Assembly: GCA_963726615.1 (NCBI GenBank)
Contig: CAVSCX010000015.1
Span: 248,001-312,000 of the forward strand
DNA length: 64,000 bases
Direction of reading: 5' to 3'
Source of the DNA: CAWDZK01 sp963726615
Lineage (GTDB): Bacteria > Actinomycetota > Actinomycetes > JACCUZ01
The notes beneath the pieces were generated by a model. The model searched no databases. It was not told the DNA's origin and saw nothing but the letters and a program-made list of their open reading frames with translations. Made by a program: the position numbers and the translations under genes. Positions 1-8,599 of the stretch are shown piece by piece; within the stretch, counting starts at the first letter, position 1; every line of letters begins with the position of its first letter.

Positions 1-450
1 GACGCCGACCGGTTCACCGGCACCGCGATCCTCGCGTACACCGCGAAGTACGCCTCCGCCTTCTACGGGCCGTTCCGGGAGGCCGTCGAGTCGACCCTGC
101 AGGGGGACCGGCGCGGCTACCAGCAGGACCCGGCCAACGGCGACGAGGCGCTGCGGGAGCTGGCGCTGGACCTGGCCGAGGGCGCCGACATCGTCATGGT
201 CAAGCCGGCCCTCCCGTATCTCGACGTGCTGCGTCGGGTCGCCGACGAGGCCTCCCGGCACGGTGTCCCCGTAGCTGCCTACCAGGTGTCCGGTGAGTAC
301 GCGATGGCCGAGGCAGCGTTCGCCCGCGGCTGGCTCGACCGGGAGCGCACCATCGTCGAGACCTTGACCTCGGTCCGCCGCGCCGGCGCCGGCATCGTCC
401 TGACCTACTGGGCCGTCGAGGCGTCGACGATGCTGCGGGACGGTCGATGA
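1..450 (+). CDS. hemB: Delta-aminolevulinic acid dehydratase (porphobilinogen synthase), C-terminal part
   Basis: Condenses two 5-aminolevulinate molecules to porphobilinogen in haem biosynthesis, in the cytosol. The window opens inside the gene, in frame 1, so only about the last 149 residues are present. The tail carries the family segment GADIVMVKPALPYLD and the C-terminal AAYQVSGEYAM stretch. The Lys that forms the Schiff base with substrate lies in the MVKP motif. The stop overlaps the start of hemL by 4 bases, so the two are translationally coupled. The N-terminal half, with the metal-binding Cys or Asp cluster, is outside the window. Confidence 0.97.
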   Translation, partial: DADRFTGTAILAYTAKYASAFYGPFREAVESTLQGDRRGYQQDPANGDEALRELALDLAEGADIVMVKPALPYLDVLRRVADEASRHGVPVAAYQVSGEYAMAEAAFARGWLDRERTIVETLTSVRRAGAGIVLTYWAVEASTMLRDGR

Positions 451-1766
451 CCTACCCCTACGACGCGCCGGCGTCGGACGCGCTGATGCGGCGCGCGCGC
501 ACGGTGACCCCCGGCGGCGTGAACTCGCCGGTCCGGGCGTTCCGCGCCGTCGGCGGCACCCCCCGGTTCATGACCTCGGGGCACGGCCCGTACCTCGTCG
601 ACGCCGACGGTCGCGAGTACGTCGACCTGGTCTGCTCCTGGGGCCCGCTGCTGCTCGGCCACGCCCATCCCGTCGTGATCGACGCGGTGCACGCAGCCGT
701 GTCGCGCGGTACGTCGTTCGGGACGCCGACCGAGGGCGAGGTAGCCCTCGCGGAGGAGATCGTGGCCCGGGTGGAGCCGGTGGAGCAGGTGCGGCTGGTG
801 TCCAGCGGCACCGAGGCCACCATGTCCGCGATCAGGCTGGCCCGCGGCTTCACCGGCCGGACCAAGGTCGTGAAGTTCGCCGGCTGCTACCACGGTCACG
901 TCGACTCGCTGCTGGCAGCCGCCGGGTCCGGGGTCGCGACCCTCGGGCTGCCGGACACCCCGGGGGTGACCGGCGCGTCGGCCGCCGACACCGTCGTGCT
1001 CCCGTACAACGACCTCGACGCTGTCGCCGAGGCGTTCCGGCGGCACGACGGTGAGATCGCGTGTGTCATCACCGAGGCGGCAGCGGGCAACATGGGCGTC
1101 GTCCCGCCCCGTCCGGGCTTCAACGCCGGGCTCGCGGACCTGTGCCGGGCCCACGGGGCGCTCTACGTCAGCGACGAGGTGATGACCGGCTTCCGGGTGA
1201 GCCGGGCCGGCTGGTTCGGCCTCGACGGCGTCCGCCCCGACCTGCTGACCTTCGGCAAGGTCATGGGCGGGGGCTTCCCGGCCGCCGCCTTCGGCGGCCG
1301 CGCCGACGTGATGGCCAGGCTGGCCCCGGCCGGCCCCGTCTACCAGGCTGGCACGCTGTCCGGGAACCCGGTCGCCACCGCGGCCGGCCTGGCCTCCCTG
1401 CGGCTGGCCACCGAGGAGGTCTACGCGCACGTGGACAAGGCGGCCGGCTGGCTGAGCGGGCTCGTGGACGACGCGCTGTCGGCCGAGGGCGTCCCGCACG
1501 TCGTGCAGAGCGCCGGCAGCATGTTCTCGGTCTTCTTCACGCCCGGTGCCGTGGTCGACTTCGCCGACGCACGTCGCCAGGAGTCGTTCCGCTTTCCGGC
1601 GTTCTTCCACGCCATGCTCGAGCGGGGGGTCTACCTGCCGCCCTCGGCGTTCGAGTCGTGGTTCCTGTCCTCCGCGCACGACAGCGTCGCGATGGACCGG
1701 GTTGCCGAGGCCCTCCCGCACGCTGCCCGGGCCGCCGCCCGCGCCGTCCCCGAGGAGAACACCTGA
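447..1766 (+). CDS. hemL: Glutamate-1-semialdehyde 2,1-aminomutase
   Basis: PLP-dependent enzyme that converts glutamate-1-semialdehyde to 5-aminolevulinate (C5 haem pathway). It is 439 residues, normal for the family. Seen: the N-terminal TPGGVNSPVRAFRAVGG signature, the SSGTEATMSAIRLARG motif, the aminotransferase class III DEVMTGFR segment, and TFGKVMGGGFPAA, whose Lys at about residue 271 binds PLP. The ATG overlaps the hemB stop (ATGA). Its own stop overlaps the next gene in the same way. HemB consumes its product, so the pair forms a short haem operon. Confidence 0.97.
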   Translation: MTYPYDAPASDALMRRARTVTPGGVNSPVRAFRAVGGTPRFMTSGHGPYLVDADGREYVDLVCSWGPLLLGHAHPVVIDAVHAAVSRGTSFGTPTEGEVALAEEIVARVEPVEQVRLVSSGTEATMSAIRLARGFTGRTKVVKFAGCYHGHVDSLLAAAGSGVATLGLPDTPGVTGASAADTVVLPYNDLDAVAEAFRRHDGEIACVITEAAAGNMGVVPPRPGFNAGLADLCRAHGALYVSDEVMTGFRVSRAGWFGLDGVRPDLLTFGKVMGGGFPAAAFGGRADVMARLAPAGPVYQAGTLSGNPVATAAGLASLRLATEEVYAHVDKAAGWLSGLVDDALSAEGVPHVVQSAGSMFSVFFTPGAVVDFADARRQESFRFPAFFHAMLERGVYLPPSAFESWFLSSAHDSVAMDRVAEALPHAARAAARAVPEENT

Positions 1767-2422
1767 TGTCCGAGACCACCGTCGTGCACGTGCTGCGGCA
1801 CGGTGAGGTGCACAACCCGGCCGGGGTCCTCTACGGCCGTCTGCCGGACTACCACCTCTCCGACCTCGGGCGCGCCATGGCCGACCGGATCGCCGAGCGG
1901 ATGCGCGGCGAGGACGTGACCCACGTCGTCGCGTCACCGCTCGAGCGGGCTCAGGAGACCGCCCGGCCGTCCGCCGATGCGCTCGGGCTGGAGGTCGCCG
2001 TCGACGAGCGGTTGATCGAGGCCGGCAACGTGTTCGAGGGCATGACCTTCGGTGTCGGCGACGGGTCGCTGCGCCGACCGGCCCACTGGGTGCACCTGCG
2101 CAACCCGCTGCGGCCGTCCTGGGGCGAGCCGTACGTCGAGATCGCCGAGCGGATGCTGGCGGCGATCGCGGCGGCTCGCGACGCCGCTCGCGGGCACCAG
2201 GCGCTGGCAGTCAGCCACCAGCTGCCGATCTGGACAGCCCGGTCGTTCGCCACCGGCCGCCGTCTCTGGCACGACCCGCGCAAACGCCAGTGCTCGCTCG
2301 CCTCGCTCACGTCGTTCAGCTACGAGGACGACGAGCTGGTGTCGGTGTCCTACGAGGAGCCGGCCCGCGACCTGCTGCCGGCACCGGCTGTCTCCGGGAA
2401 GAAGTTCGTCGCCGGCGCGTGA
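1766..2422 (+). CDS. Histidine phosphatase family protein (phosphoglycerate mutase-like)
   Basis: A 218-residue member of the histidine phosphatase superfamily. The catalytic RHGEVHNP motif is at residues 11-18 (nucleophile His12). Further conserved parts are SPLERAQETA (Arg pocket), a mid-protein Glu in IEAGNVFEG, and the second catalytic His at about residue 151 in VSHQLPIW. The ATG overlaps the hemL stop, and its own stop overlaps the thioredoxin gene. A phosphatase of this type between hemL and the cytochrome c maturation genes is common in actinobacteria. The substrate is not known, and cofactor-dependent mutase activity is unlikely from the RHGEVHNP subtype. Confidence 0.85.
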   Translation: MSETTVVHVLRHGEVHNPAGVLYGRLPDYHLSDLGRAMADRIAERMRGEDVTHVVASPLERAQETARPSADALGLEVAVDERLIEAGNVFEGMTFGVGDGSLRRPAHWVHLRNPLRPSWGEPYVEIAERMLAAIAAARDAARGHQALAVSHQLPIWTARSFATGRRLWHDPRKRQCSLASLTSFSYEDDELVSVSYEEPARDLLPAPAVSGKKFVAGA

Positions 2423-3024
2423 TGACGACGAGCCGCAGCCACCACATCCGCCGCACGGCCGCCGGAACGCTGGCGGCCGTGCTGCTGGTCGGCGGCCTGG
2501 CCGGATGCTCCGGGAACCGGTCCGCGGTGGCGGACCAGGGCTACATCTCCGGTGACGGCACCGTCTCGACGCTCCCGGCCGCGGATCGGAAGCAACCCGT
2601 GTCGGTGAGGGGTACCCGGCTCGACGGGGGACGCCTCGACGTGCGCGACTACCGCGGTCAGGTCGTCGTCGTCAACGTGTGGGCCTCCTGGTGCCCGCCG
2701 TGCATCGCCGAGGCGCCGGACCTCGAGGGGGTGCACCGGGCCACGGCCGGTGACGGCGTGCAGTTCGTCGGCATCAACACCGACACCGACCTGGCCGCAG
2801 CTCGCGCCCACGAGCGCCGCTTCGACGTCACGTACCCCAGCATCCGGTCGGACGGCGGTCGCGTCCTGCTCGCGCTGCGTGGCTCGTTGCAGCCGAGCGC
2901 CAAACCCTCGACCCTGGTGCTGGACCGCGAGGGCCGGGTGGCCGCCCGTGTCCTCGGCAAGGTCGACGCCGCGACCCTGACCGGCCTCGTCGCCGACGTG
3001 ATGCGCGAGAAGGCTTCGGCGTGA
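2422..3024 (+). CDS. TlpA/ResA-like thioredoxin lipoprotein
   Basis: Membrane-anchored extracytoplasmic thiol reductant, expected to keep apocytochrome c haem-binding cysteines reduced. It is 200 residues. The signal peptide has the lipobox LAGC, with the lipidated Cys at residue 29. The thioredoxin fold carries WCPPC at about residues 90-94 within NVWASWCPPC. The start at 2422 gives a proper Arg-rich n-region and overlaps the previous stop. Upstream in-frame starts would run into the phosphatase gene. It is followed by ccdA, its usual electron donor, with a 4-base overlap. Confidence 0.9.
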   Translation: MTTSRSHHIRRTAAGTLAAVLLVGGLAGCSGNRSAVADQGYISGDGTVSTLPAADRKQPVSVRGTRLDGGRLDVRDYRGQVVVVNVWASWCPPCIAEAPDLEGVHRATAGDGVQFVGINTDTDLAAARAHERRFDVTYPSIRSDGGRVLLALRGSLQPSAKPSTLVLDREGRVAARVLGKVDAATLTGLVADVMREKASA

Positions 3025-3764
3025 GCGGCACCATCGCCGACGGCTCGCTGCTGCTCGCGCTGCCCCTCGCCGCGCTCGCCGGCCTGGTGTCGTTCCTGTC
3101 GCCGTGCGTCCTCCCTCTCGTCCCCGGCTACCTCGCCTACACGACCGGCCTGTCCGCGGCGGAGGTCTTCGACGAGGCGCCGCGCCGCCGGGGGCGGCTG
3201 GTGCTCGGCTCCCTCCTGTTCGTCGCGGGGTTCACCTTCGTCTTCGTCAGCGCCGGAGTGCTGATCGGCGGCCTGGGGGGCTTCCTGCTGGAGAACCAGG
3301 ACGTCCTGCGGCGGGTCCTCGGTGCGATCACGATCGTGCTCGGCCTGTCGTTCATCGGCCTCCTGCCCTGGCTGCAGCGCGATCTGCGCCTGGACCGCAA
3401 GCCTGCTGTCGGTCTGCTCGGCGCCCCGGTGCTCGGCATGGTGTTCGGCCTCGGCTGGTCGCCGTGCCTCGGTCCGACGCTGGCAGCGGTGTTCGCACTG
3501 GGCCTCGGCGAGGGCACGGCGGCGCGCGGCGGGGTCCTCGCGGTGGCCTACTGCCTCGGGCTCGGCCTGCCGTTCGTGCTGGCTGCGCTGGCCTTCGGCC
3601 GGGCGATGACTGTCTTCGGCTGGTTCAAGAGGCACTACCTCGCCGTGATGCGCACGGGCGGCGGACTGCTCGTCGTCATCGGCATCCTGCTGGTCTCCGG
3701 AGTGTGGGACACCTGGGTCGCGTCCCTGCAGGTCTGGGTCAACGGCTTCACCGTGGCGGTGTGA
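3021..3764 (+). CDS. ccdA: Cytochrome c biogenesis membrane protein CcdA
   Basis: Polytopic membrane protein (about six helices, 247 residues) that passes electrons from cytosolic thioredoxin to extracytoplasmic thiol proteins such as the TlpA-like product just upstream. The two redox cysteines sit in the family motifs FLSPCVLPLVPGY (first helix) and GWSPCLGPTLAA (fourth helix region). It uses a GTG start that overlaps the stop of the preceding gene. It is a member of the System II (Ccs) cytochrome c maturation set with resB and ccsB. Confidence 0.95.
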   Translation: MSGTIADGSLLLALPLAALAGLVSFLSPCVLPLVPGYLAYTTGLSAAEVFDEAPRRRGRLVLGSLLFVAGFTFVFVSAGVLIGGLGGFLLENQDVLRRVLGAITIVLGLSFIGLLPWLQRDLRLDRKPAVGLLGAPVLGMVFGLGWSPCLGPTLAAVFALGLGEGTAARGGVLAVAYCLGLGLPFVLAALAFGRAMTVFGWFKRHYLAVMRTGGGLLVVIGILLVSGVWDTWVASLQVWVNGFTVAV

Positions 3765-3771
3765 GCGCGCC

Positions 3772-5373
3772 GTGACGGACATCATGAGCAGCGCTCCCTC
3801 GCGGGACCTGCCGCCGGAGCCACGCCCGCCGGCGCTGCAGCCGGTCGAGCTGGGGCGCTGGGCCTGGCGGCAGCTGACCTCGATGCGCACGGCGCTGCTG
3901 CTGCTGTTCCTGCTGGCCCTGGCTGCGGTGCCAGGTTCGCTGGTCCCGCAGCGCAGCATCGATGCCGCCCGGGCTGCCCAGTTCGCCGAGCAGCACCCGT
4001 CCCTGGCCCCGTGGTACGACCGGCTGTCCCTGTTCAACGTCTACTCCTCGCCGTGGTTCGCGGCGACCTACCTGCTGCTGTTCGTCTCCCTGGTGGGCTG
4101 TGTCCTGCCGCGCAGCCGGCTGCACCTGCGCGCCGCGCTGGCGCGTCCGCCGCGGGCGCCGCGGCACCTCTCGCGGCTGCCCGTCCACGAGTCGACGACC
4201 AGTGCCGCCGGCCCCGACGAGGTGCTGGACCGGGCCCGGCGTGAGCTGCGGGCACGGAGGTTCCGCGTCGATGTGGCGGACGGCGCGGTGTCGGCCGAGC
4301 GGGGGCACCTGCGCGAGACCGGGAACCTGGTGTTCCATGTCGCGCTGCTCCTCCTGCTCCTTGCTGTCGCGTTCGGCCACCTGGCCGGGTACAGGGCCAA
4401 CGTGCTGGTCGTGGAGGGTCAGGCCTTCTCCAACACGATCTCGGCCTACGACACCTGGTCGCCGGGCCCCCTCGCCGACGAGGGGTCGCTGGCGCCGTTC
4501 ACGGTGTCGCTTCGCGACCTGGCGGTCCGCTACCAGCGGGACGGGATGCAGGCCGGCGCACCGCGCGATTTCCAGGCGCGGGTCCGCTACACCGCATCCC
4601 CCGGCGCACCGTCGCGCAGCTACGACCTGCGGGTGAACCACCCGCTGAAGGTCGACGGCGTCAAGGTGTTCCTGCTCGGCAACGGCTACGCCCCGGTGTT
4701 CACCGTGCGCGACCGGGACGGCCAGGTCGTCAGCCGTGGACCGGTGCCCTTCCTGCCGAGGGACGGAAACCTCACCTCGGTCGGCGTGGTCAAGGTCACC
4801 GGCACCTCGCCGCAGATCGGCTTCGACGGCATGTTCCTGCCGACCGCCGTCATCGACCAGGACGGGCCGCACAGCACCTACCCCGGACTGCGCCTGCCCC
4901 GCGCCCTGCTCAGCGTCTGGACCGGGGACCTCGGCGTCGACGCCGGCACGCCACAGTCGGTGTACAGCCTTCAGAAGGACGGCCTGACCCAGGTGCGGGG
5001 GGACAACGGCCGCAAGCTCGTCGTGGGCCTGGCCCCGGGCTCGTCGGCCACGCTCCCGACCGGGGAGACGATCACCATGGACGGCGTCCGCCGCTGGGCC
5101 TCGCTGCAGGTGGCCCGCGACCCGGGGGCCGGCCCGGCGCTCGGGGCCGCGGTGCTCGCGCTCGCCGGTCTGATGGGCTCGCTGTTCGTGCGGCGCCGCC
5201 GCGTCTGGGTGCGGGTCGGCCCGGCCGAGGGCGGGCGTACGCTCGTCGAGGTGGCGGGGCTGTCGCGCACCGAGGGCGAGGGCGGCGACGGTCTCGCCGA
5301 CGAGCTGCGTGCCCTGGTCGCTGCGATCGGGGCCGGACCGGAGGACGGGGCAGGTGCTTCAGGTGACCGCTGA
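3772..5373 (+). CDS. resB: Cytochrome c biogenesis protein ResB
   Basis: Large subunit of the System II cytochrome c synthase, which with CcsB moves haem across the membrane and ligates it to apocytochrome c. It is 533 residues. An N-terminal helix pair begins at RWAWRQLTSMRTALLLLFLLA. A third helix is near residue 190, a large extracytoplasmic domain follows, and a last helix lies near residues 455-475 (GAAVLALAGLMGSLFVRRRR). GTG at 3772 is chosen. An in-frame ATG at 3784 is a possible alternative. It is followed by ccsB with an 11-base overlap. Confidence 0.93.
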   Translation: MTDIMSSAPSRDLPPEPRPPALQPVELGRWAWRQLTSMRTALLLLFLLALAAVPGSLVPQRSIDAARAAQFAEQHPSLAPWYDRLSLFNVYSSPWFAATYLLLFVSLVGCVLPRSRLHLRAALARPPRAPRHLSRLPVHESTTSAAGPDEVLDRARRELRARRFRVDVADGAVSAERGHLRETGNLVFHVALLLLLLAVAFGHLAGYRANVLVVEGQAFSNTISAYDTWSPGPLADEGSLAPFTVSLRDLAVRYQRDGMQAGAPRDFQARVRYTASPGAPSRSYDLRVNHPLKVDGVKVFLLGNGYAPVFTVRDRDGQVVSRGPVPFLPRDGNLTSVGVVKVTGTSPQIGFDGMFLPTAVIDQDGPHSTYPGLRLPRALLSVWTGDLGVDAGTPQSVYSLQKDGLTQVRGDNGRKLVVGLAPGSSATLPTGETITMDGVRRWASLQVARDPGAGPALGAAVLALAGLMGSLFVRRRRVWVRVGPAEGGRTLVEVAGLSRTEGEGGDGLADELRALVAAIGAGPEDGAGASGDR

Positions 5374-6364
5374 GTCGCTGGCCGGGGTGAGCAACAACCT
5401 GCTCTACTCCGCGATTGTCGTCTACGCCGTCGCGATGTACTGCTACGCAGCCGAGCTGGCGTTCGGCACGCCGCGGCGACAGCGGCGAGCGGCCCCTGTC
5501 GCGGCCGACGTGCGGGAGCTGGCCGGCGTAGGGGCCGCCACCGGCTTCGGCGAGGAGACCGCGGCCGCGCGCGGACCGGACGACGACGGTGCGGCACGCA
5601 CCGCGCGCGCCGACCGGATCGGCCGGGTCGCGGTCTCCCTCACCGTCCTGGCGTTCCTGCTGCACGGCGGTGCAGTGCTTGCTCGCGGGCTGGCCGCGCA
5701 ACGGCCACCGTGGGGAAACATGTACGAGTTCTCGACTGCGGGCGCGCTGGCAGTCACCGCCAGCTTCCTGGTGCTGCTCAGCCGGCGGCCGGTCCGCTAC
5801 CTCGGCACCTTCGTCGTGCTGCCGGTGCTGCTGACGCTGGGGCTGGCGGTCGCCGTCCTGTACACCGAGTCGGCCCAGCTGGTGCCGGCGCTGAAGTCGG
5901 TGTGGCTCGTCATCCACGTGACCGCGGCGATCATCGCGTCGGGCATCTTCACGATCGGCTTCGCCCAGTCGGTCTGCTTCCTGGTGCAGGAGCGCCGTGA
6001 ACAGGTGCCGGCCGAGAGCCGACAGCCGTCGTTCATGGACCGGCTGCCGTCGGCCGCGGTGCTGGACCGCTCGGCGTACAAGATGCACGCGTTCGCCTAC
6101 CCGGTCTGGACCTTCGCCGTCATCGCCGGCGCCATCTGGGCCGAGAACGCCTGGGGTCGCTACTGGGGCTGGGACCCCAAGGAGACTTGGGCGTTCATCA
6201 CCTGGCTGGTCTACACGACCTACCTGCACGCCCGCGCCACCGCGGGCTGGAAGGGTCGCCCGGCGGCCTACCTCGCGGGACTCGGCTACGCGACCTTCCT
6301 GTTCAACTACCTGGTCGTGAACATCTGGCTGGTGGGCTTCCACTCCTACGCCGGCGTCGGCTGA
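5363..6364 (+). CDS. ccsB: Cytochrome c biogenesis protein CcsB (ResC)
   Basis: Haem-handling partner of ResB. It is a polytopic membrane protein of 333 residues carrying the tryptophan-rich WWD-type motif WGRYWGWDPKET near residue 260 that holds haem in CcmF/CcsA/CcmC family members. Flanking His residues lie in later helices (TTYLHARAT, VGFHSYAG). A hydrophilic loop of about 60 residues separates the first two helices. The GTG at 5363 (VTAESLAGVSNN) gives a family-like N-terminus and overlaps resB. It is the last gene of the haem/cytochrome block, followed by a strong hairpin. Confidence 0.93.
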   Translation: MTAESLAGVSNNLLYSAIVVYAVAMYCYAAELAFGTPRRQRRAAPVAADVRELAGVGAATGFGEETAAARGPDDDGAARTARADRIGRVAVSLTVLAFLLHGGAVLARGLAAQRPPWGNMYEFSTAGALAVTASFLVLLSRRPVRYLGTFVVLPVLLTLGLAVAVLYTESAQLVPALKSVWLVIHVTAAIIASGIFTIGFAQSVCFLVQERREQVPAESRQPSFMDRLPSAAVLDRSAYKMHAFAYPVWTFAVIAGAIWAENAWGRYWGWDPKETWAFITWLVYTTYLHARATAGWKGRPAAYLAGLGYATFLFNYLVVNIWLVGFHSYAGVG

Positions 6365-6392
6365 GCGACAGCCGACCCGGTCCGCTGTCGCT
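6364..6392. terminator. Hairpin between convergent ccsB and sensor kinase genes
   Basis: A 9-bp perfect stem (AGCGACAGC and GCTGTCGCT) with an 11-base loop lies directly at the ccsB stop, and 15 bases before the end of the convergent kinase gene. There is no T-run, as is common for actinobacterial terminators. It probably acts in both directions. Confidence 0.5.
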
Positions 6393-6406
6393 GCCCGTCA
6401 GCGCAG

Positions 6407-7801
6407 CTAGGGAGCAGTCGCGAAGGCGAGAACGAACCGGGCGCCGGCACCGGCACCGTCGCCGTTGCTGGACGTGACCCGGACCGACCCGCCGTGCCGG
6501 TCGACGATGTCGGCGACGATGGCCAGGCCAAGCCCGGTGCCCCCGGCGTCGCGGGTGCGCGCCTCGTCCAGGCGCGCGAACCGCTCGAACACCACCGTGC
6601 GGTCATCGGGGCGGATGCCCGGACCGTCGTCGCCGACCGCGACCTCGCTCACGCCGTTGTGCTCGCCGCAGGCGAAGGTGACCCTGGTGCGGGCGTGCCG
6701 TTCGGCGTTTGCGGCGAGGTTGCGGATCGCCCTGGTGAGCTGACGCGGGTCGCCCACGGTCCGTGCCGCGGCGACGGCGCTGGTGTCGACCTGCACGCGG
6801 CCGCGCTCGCGCAGCGCCCTCGCCTCGTCGAGGACGAGGTCCTCGAGGTCGACCGTCTCGGCCCTGCGTCCCAGCGTCCCGGACTCGGCTCGGGCGAGGA
6901 AGAGCAGGTCGTCGACGAGCTCCTGGAGCTCGATGGTGTCCGACAGCAGCAGTGCGTCCGCGCCGTCGCTGCCCTTCGCCGCGGCGAGGCCCAGCTCCAG
7001 CTCGGAGCGCATCCTCGTCAACGGGCCGCGCAGCTCGTGCGAGGCGTCGGCGACGAACCGTCGCTCGCGCTCGGTCGCCTGCTCGACCCGGTCGAGCATC
7101 TCGTTCATCGTCCGGGCCAGCATCGAGATCTCGTCGTGGGTGTCCGGGACAGGAACCCGCCGGTCCAGCCGCGTCCCCTGGATCGACGCGACCTCGGCGC
7201 GGATCGACTCCACCTCGCCCAGTGTGCGCCCGGTGAGCCACCAGACCAGCGCCGCCAGCAGGACGATGACGAGCGGGATCGCGCCCGCCAGCAGCCAGGC
7301 CAGGATCTGGACGCTCTCGTTGACGTCGTCCAGGTTCTTGCCGACCACGAGGGTGAGGGCGCCGACCCGACGGGACAGGACCCGGTACTCACCCTCGGTC
7401 TGCCTCAGCCCGTCGACGGTACGGATCCTCGACCCGCCACGATCCGGCACCGGCGCAGCCGCGGCCCCGAGACGCACGGCGTTGGCGCTGGCCTCGACGA
7501 CGCGCCCCGAGTCGTCGACCAGCTGCAGGAAGGAGTCCTCGCGGTCGCCCTCGGTGGGCAGGCCTCCCTGGTCGAAGGTGCCGGCCGCCACCGCCGGCTC
7601 GATGTTGTCCGCGCGCTGGCGGAGCGCCTCGTCGATCCCACGGGTGAGCAGGCGCTGCTGTGCAGTCACCAGTCCGACGGCGCTGACAACGAGGATGAGC
7701 GCGACGACGGCCGTGGCGATCTGGGTGATTCGCGCCCGCATCGTGGAGCCGCGCCACCTCGGGGGCCGGCGGGACGGCCGGACCGGCCGGACCCGGCTCA
7801 T
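6407..7801 (-). CDS. Sensor histidine kinase (HAMP, HisKA, HATPase)
   Basis: Membrane sensor kinase of 464 residues. Transmembrane helices lie at about residues 26-46 and 166-190 and enclose an extracytoplasmic loop of about 120 residues. A HAMP linker follows, then the H-box ASHELRGPL with His255, an N-box (NLAANAERHA), the G1 box DDGPG and G2 box GGTGLGLAI. The start at 7801 overlaps the regulator stop (ATGA). Met21 (MRARITQ) is an alternative. It is co-transcribed with the regulator and divergent from the lipoprotein-ABC cassette, which makes that cassette the likely target. The ligand is unknown. Confidence 0.93.
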   Translation of the reverse strand: MSRVRPVRPSRRPPRWRGSTMRARITQIATAVVALILVVSAVGLVTAQQRLLTRGIDEALRQRADNIEPAVAAGTFDQGGLPTEGDREDSFLQLVDDSGRVVEASANAVRLGAAAAPVPDRGGSRIRTVDGLRQTEGEYRVLSRRVGALTLVVGKNLDDVNESVQILAWLLAGAIPLVIVLLAALVWWLTGRTLGEVESIRAEVASIQGTRLDRRVPVPDTHDEISMLARTMNEMLDRVEQATERERRFVADASHELRGPLTRMRSELELGLAAAKGSDGADALLLSDTIELQELVDDLLFLARAESGTLGRRAETVDLEDLVLDEARALRERGRVQVDTSAVAAARTVGDPRQLTRAIRNLAANAERHARTRVTFACGEHNGVSEVAVGDDGPGIRPDDRTVVFERFARLDEARTRDAGGTGLGLAIVADIVDRHGGSVRVTSSNGDGAGAGARFVLAFATAP

Positions 7802-8466
7802 GTCGCCAGCCGGTAGCCGGCACCCCGAACCGTCTGGATGTCCTGACGGTCGAACGGCTCGTCGATCTTCTGGCGCAGCCGGCGGACGTACACCTCGACG
7901 ATGTTGGGGTCGCCGTCGAAGTCGTACTCCCACACGCCGTCCATCAGCTCGAACTTGGCGATGACCTGACCGGCCCGGCGCATGAGGTACTCCAGCACCG
8001 AGAACTCGCGCGCGGTCAGCCGGATCTCGGTCTCGCCGCGCCAGCATCGGTGCTGGGCGGGTTCCAGCCGCAGGTCGCCGACCTGCACGGGAGGCACCGT
8101 GCCACCGGCGGAGCGCCGGAGCAGCGCGCGGACGTGGGCGACGAGCACGGGAAAGGAGAAGGGCTTGGTGACGTAGTCGTCGGCTCCGGCGTCCAGCGCC
8201 TGTGTCTCGGCGGCCTCGCCGTCCCTCGCGGTCAGCACGAGGATCGGCGTCCAGTCACCGTGCCCGCGCAACGCTCGGCACACCTCGACGCCGCTGCGGC
8301 CGGGCAGCATCAGGTCGAGGATCACGAGGTCGGCGTGGAACTCGGTGGCCTTCCACAGTCCCTCGTCACCGTCGTGGCAGACCTCGACCGAGAAGCCCTC
8401 GGCGACCAGCCCACGTCGCACGGCCGCCGCGATCCGCACGTCGTCCTCGACGACGAGGATCTTCAC
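7798..8466 (-). CDS. OmpR-family response regulator
   Basis: DNA-binding regulator of 222 residues. The receiver domain has acidic residues at 8-9, phospho-acceptor Asp51 (VILDLMLPG) and Lys101 (VTKPF). The C-terminal winged helix ends in VRGAGYRLAT, typical of OmpR/PhoB proteins, which bind direct repeats with an 11-bp period. Two such repeats, facing opposite ways, lie in the gap upstream (8519-8536 and 8560-8577). This suggests the protein controls both itself and the divergent ABC cassette. It is followed by its kinase with a 4-base overlap. Confidence 0.94.
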   Translation of the reverse strand: MKILVVEDDVRIAAAVRRGLVAEGFSVEVCHDGDEGLWKATEFHADLVILDLMLPGRSGVEVCRALRGHGDWTPILVLTARDGEAAETQALDAGADDYVTKPFSFPVLVAHVRALLRRSAGGTVPPVQVGDLRLEPAQHRCWRGETEIRLTAREFSVLEYLMRRAGQVIAKFELMDGVWEYDFDGDPNIVEVYVRRLRQKIDEPFDRQDIQTVRGAGYRLAT

Positions 8467-8518
8467 GGCGACCCGGGCAGCCGAGGTGGTCTCATCAGGG
8501 GACCAGCCTGCCAGCCGT

Positions 8519-8536
8519 ACCTGACTCCCGGCTGAA
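8519..8536 (-). promoter_or_regulatory. Predicted response regulator box facing the regulator gene
   Basis: Read on the minus strand the site is TTCAGCCGGGAGTCAGGT. It contains two TCA half sites 11 bases apart, the spacing of one DNA helical turn expected for tandem binding of an OmpR-type dimer. It matches the site at 8560-8577 at 15 of 18 positions and lies 53 bases before the regulator start, consistent with autoregulation. Confidence 0.5.
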
Positions 8537-8559
8537 CCGTCGGCGGACCGGTCACCGGA

Positions 8560-8577
8560 TTCAACCTGGCGTCAGGT
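8560..8577 (+). promoter_or_regulatory. Predicted response regulator box facing the lipoprotein-ABC cassette
   Basis: The site TTCAACCTGGCGTCAGGT has TCA half sites at an 11-base period. It is nearly identical to the oppositely oriented site 24 bases away. It lies 23 bases before the lipoprotein start at 8600, close to where a promoter for that gene must be. Confidence 0.5.
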
Positions 8578-8599
8578 GCGCGGAGCTACTTTGCGCCGC

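Noticed and set aside
405..1937. 510-codon minus-strand frame over hemL
   Set aside because: Same GC-bias artefact. hemL on the plus strand is certain from its motifs.
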